In this document: piece by piece, positions 6,583 to 8,566 of the stretch
Layout of the letters: each line of letters begins with the position of its first letter
Position numbering within the stretch: the first letter of the stretch is position 1
NCBI GenBank assembly: GCA_001604435.1
Contig: LVBO01000394.1
Location: forward strand, 1-8,566
DNA length: 8,566 nt
From: Synergistales bacterium Syner_01
GTDB lineage: Bacteria; Synergistota; Synergistia; Synergistales; Aminobacteriaceae
Direction of reading: 5' to 3'
Translations under genes and position numbers: made by a program
Notes under the pieces: generated by a model
Databases searched by the model: none
Told to the model about the DNA's origin: nothing
What the model saw: the letters and a program-made list of their open reading frames with translations, nothing else

Positions 6583-8475
6583 ATGCTACGATCCCTTATG
6601 TCGGGCGTGTCGGGCGTGAAAGGCCATCAGGTGTCTCTCGATGTCGTCGGCAACAATATCGCCAATGTGAATACCGCAGGATATAAACGATCCAGCCTTA
6701 CGTTCCAGGATCTTCTGTACCAGACGGCCAGCGGAGCGATGAAGCCGACCAACGAGCGCGGCGGCATCAACGCGCAGCAGGTCGGCTTGGGCGTGCAGGT
6801 CGGCGCCATCGAGGTGCTGCATACGCAGGGGAACACCCAGTACACCGGAAGCCGGACGGATATGGCCATCCAAGGGGACGGCTATTTCGTCGTCGTCGAC
6901 GGCAACAACAAGCTCTATACGAGGGCGGGGAACTTCATCCTCGACGCGTCGAGCAACCTCGTCCATGCCGGGACGGGCTATAAAGTTCAGGGGTATGCGA
7001 TGGAGCGCGACCCGGTCGACCCCACGTCGTTCACGCAGGGATCCCAGCTTGTGGACATCAACATCCCCGTTGGCGACAAGATGGAGGCCCGCGCCACCGA
7101 GGTCGCCGGCTTCCGCTGCAACCTGGACAGCCGGGTGAGTACCTATCTCCCGATGGGGATACTGAAAAACGATGTGGAGATCAACTTTTCCCTTGGAGGC
7201 AACGACTATTCTTTACGGGTTAATGATCCGGGCACAACAGGTCCTAGCGGGTTTATGACGCTTACAAGTTCTGCTCCTTCCGCCGTTGGAAGCGTGGGGT
7301 TGACATTTGCAGGCATCAACGCGACGACTGGTCTGCCTATCCTGACTACAACTCCTGCTGGTGGTTTTACCGCTGCGACGTTTGACGACACAACCGGGCA
7401 ACTCACAGTGACCGCGGGGGGAGTCGACAAAGTAATCGACTTAAAAGAATACTTTAACTTCACAATGGTTACCGATTCCACCGTCACTCCTGCGGTAAAC
7501 TATCTGGCCGAGTTCGACGATGTAACCGCAACCGGAGAACGTATTCTCCGGCTTTGGCACCAGACTCCAGCTACTGCTGGCAACCCTTTCGAGCTGACGG
7601 TGCAGATGAACAACGACGGAACGTTTAATCTGCCGACCGCTACCGAGATTGGAGGGGCTGGAACCTCTGGCCTTTTTGCAAAGGTTACTGAGAACGGTCT
7701 TGGATTGACAATAACGAATGGGGCTGCGGGGGGGCTTGTTGCGACAGTAAACCAGACTCTTCCCTCCGTGCACTCAACGAAAATGGACGTGTACGACAGC
7801 CTCGGCAACCCGTACACACTCGAGGTGAGCTGGGAAAAAATCGACAACAACCAGTGGCGGTGGAGGGCGTGGCTCCCGAACGATGCCGGAATCACTCTGA
7901 CGGGCAATACAGGTATTCTGGAGTTCACCTCCGACGGGAAATTGCAGGGAACAGGAACGGCTGACCTCCTTCTTAACTTTTCGGCGCGCGGAGCGCTCGA
8001 TGCAACTATCAAGCTCGACTTCAGCGGAGAGACCTTCAAAAAAGACCTTATGGAGGGTGTCACTCAGTACGGTGTTTCTCACACAACCAAGGCGTACTAC
8101 CAGGACGGCTATTCCATGGGCGTGATGACCGATTTCGCCACGGGCAAGGACGGAACCATCACCGGTGTGTACAACAACGGGGTGAACGTGCCCCTCTACC
8201 GCGTCGCGCTCGCCCTTTTCGCGAACTCCGCAGGTCTGACCAAAATGGGAAACACCGTCTTCGCGGAGAGCAACAACTCCGGAATGGCGCAGATAGGCGC
8301 GGCCATGACCGGAGGCGCCGGAGAGATCGCAGGCTCCTCGGTCGAGATGTCGAACGTCGACCTCACCGACGAGTTCACCAAGCTGATCACCTCCCAGAGA
8401 GGCTTTCAGGCCAACGCGCGTATGATCACCACGAGCGATCAGGTGCTCGAAGAGCTGATCAACCTCAAACGGTAA
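6583..8475 (+). CDS. flgE: Flagellar hook protein FlgE, second and longer paralogue
   Basis: The 630-residue product is a tandem paralogue of the upstream hook protein. Residues 1-185 align with it without gaps (MLRSLMSGVSG, DVVGNNIANVNTAGYK, GFRCNLDSRV). The alignment resumes at the VYDSLGNPYTLEVSW block (about 403-417) and continues to the C-terminal GFQANARMITTSDQVLEE and final INLKR. Between residues 186 and 401 it has about 216 residues where the first copy has 28. This insertion is rich in Thr, Gly and Asn and looks like a beta-rich surface domain, as in the variable domains of flagellins and long hook proteins. Lys166, Cys179 and Asn180 are kept, and Cys179 is its only cysteine. The gene lies behind a terminator with its own leader, so it may be expressed differently. 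Whether it builds the main hook, part of it, or an alternative hook cannot be told from sequence. Confidence 0.95.
   Translation: MLRSLMSGVSGVKGHQVSLDVVGNNIANVNTAGYKRSSLTFQDLLYQTASGAMKPTNERGGINAQQVGLGVQVGAIEVLHTQGNTQYTGSRTDMAIQGDGYFVVVDGNNKLYTRAGNFILDASSNLVHAGTGYKVQGYAMERDPVDPTSFTQGSQLVDINIPVGDKMEARATEVAGFRCNLDSRVSTYLPMGILKNDVEINFSLGGNDYSLRVNDPGTTGPSGFMTLTSSAPSAVGSVGLTFAGINATTGLPILTTTPAGGFTAATFDDTTGQLTVTAGGVDKVIDLKEYFNFTMVTDSTVTPAVNYLAEFDDVTATGERILRLWHQTPATAGNPFELTVQMNNDGTFNLPTATEIGGAGTSGLFAKVTENGLGLTITNGAAGGLVATVNQTLPSVHSTKMDVYDSLGNPYTLEVSWEKIDNNQWRWRAWLPNDAGITLTGNTGILEFTSDGKLQGTGTADLLLNFSARGALDATIKLDFSGETFKKDLMEGVTQYGVSHTTKAYYQDGYSMGVMTDFATGKDGTITGVYNNGVNVPLYRVALALFANSAGLTKMGNTVFAESNNSGMAQIGAAMTGGAGEIAGSSVEMSNVDLTDEFTKLITSQRGFQANARMITTSDQVLEELINLKR
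7138..7785 (+). other. Low-GC insertion region encoding the extra domain of the second FlgE
   Basis: This stretch encodes residues 186-401 of the second hook protein, with no counterpart beyond a 28-residue linker in the first. By hand count, four 60-base rows inside it (starting 7201, 7261, 7441 and 7621) total about 49% GC, against 72% and 63% in rows just outside (7081 and 8161). Codon use shifts towards A/T-ending codons such as ACT, GTT and TTT. The frame is intact throughout. This suggests a separately acquired or fast-evolving surface domain; I see no flanking direct repeats or integrase. Confidence 0.7.
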
Positions 8476-8494
8476 GCGCGGAGCCGACTGAACG

Positions 8495-8566
8495 ATGATC
8501 ACATTGAGGCGGATCAACGGCGAGCGTTTCACCATCAACGCCGATCTCATCGAGACGGTCGAGTCG
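8495..8566 (+). CDS. flbD: Flagellar protein FlbD, 3'-truncated
   Basis: Only the first 24 codons are in the window. The visible N-terminus, MITLRRINGERFTIN followed by ADLIETVES, fits the FlbD pattern (M-I-x-x-x-R-x-N-G-x-x-F-x-x-N-x-D-L-I-E-x-x-E). FlbD is a small protein of about 60-80 residues, called SwrD in Bacillus subtilis where it supports flagellar torque, and its gene typically lies between flgE and motA. It starts 19 bases after the second flgE with only a weak GGAG (8480-8483), 11 bases upstream, so it probably depends on coupling with flgE. No terminator separates the two. Confidence 0.9.
   Translation, partial: MITLRRINGERFTINADLIETVES

Overview
This window is one flagellar operon segment, read entirely on the + strand and densely packed. 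In order it holds the 3' two thirds of fliI (export ATPase), fliJ, a soluble lytic transglycosylase, a membrane-anchored MotE/FlbB-type coiled-coil protein, fliK (hook-length control), flgD (hook cap), a first hook gene flgE, a second longer hook gene, and the first 24 codons of flbD. I see no mobile element, tRNA, rRNA or CRISPR. The order fliI-fliJ-[transglycosylase]-flbB-like-fliK-flgD-flgE-flbD, the high GC content and the strong AAGGAGG-type ribosome sites suggest a didermic, deep-branching motile bacterium. Synergistota is my best guess and Spirochaetota the alternative. This is inference from gene order and family features; no database search was possible.

Positions 1-4928 form a continuous translational block. 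fliJ/transglycosylase and transglycosylase/MotE-like overlap by a few bases (ATGA and TGATG). fliK follows after 21 bases, and the flgD ribosome site overlaps the fliK stop codon. The products act in sequence: FliI and FliJ drive type III export, the transglycosylase probably opens peptidoglycan for the rod or hook, FliK measures the hook, FlgD caps it, and FlgE polymerises into it.

Positions 4929-8475 hold two tandem, paralogous hook genes. They are colinear for their first 185 residues and share their C-terminal region. The second carries about 190 extra residues in the middle, encoded by DNA of visibly lower GC. A strong intrinsic terminator lies between them. Each gene has an upstream leader containing the same small hairpin with an RGGA tetraloop; the two copies differ by a compensatory base-pair change and resemble CsrA-binding hairpins. 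Both hook proteins also carry Lys166, Cys179 and Asn180, the same spacing as I recall for the residues that form the lysinoalanine cross-link in spirochaete hooks. The shared leader hairpin, the cross-link motif and the variable insertion of the second hook gene are the most interesting items here.
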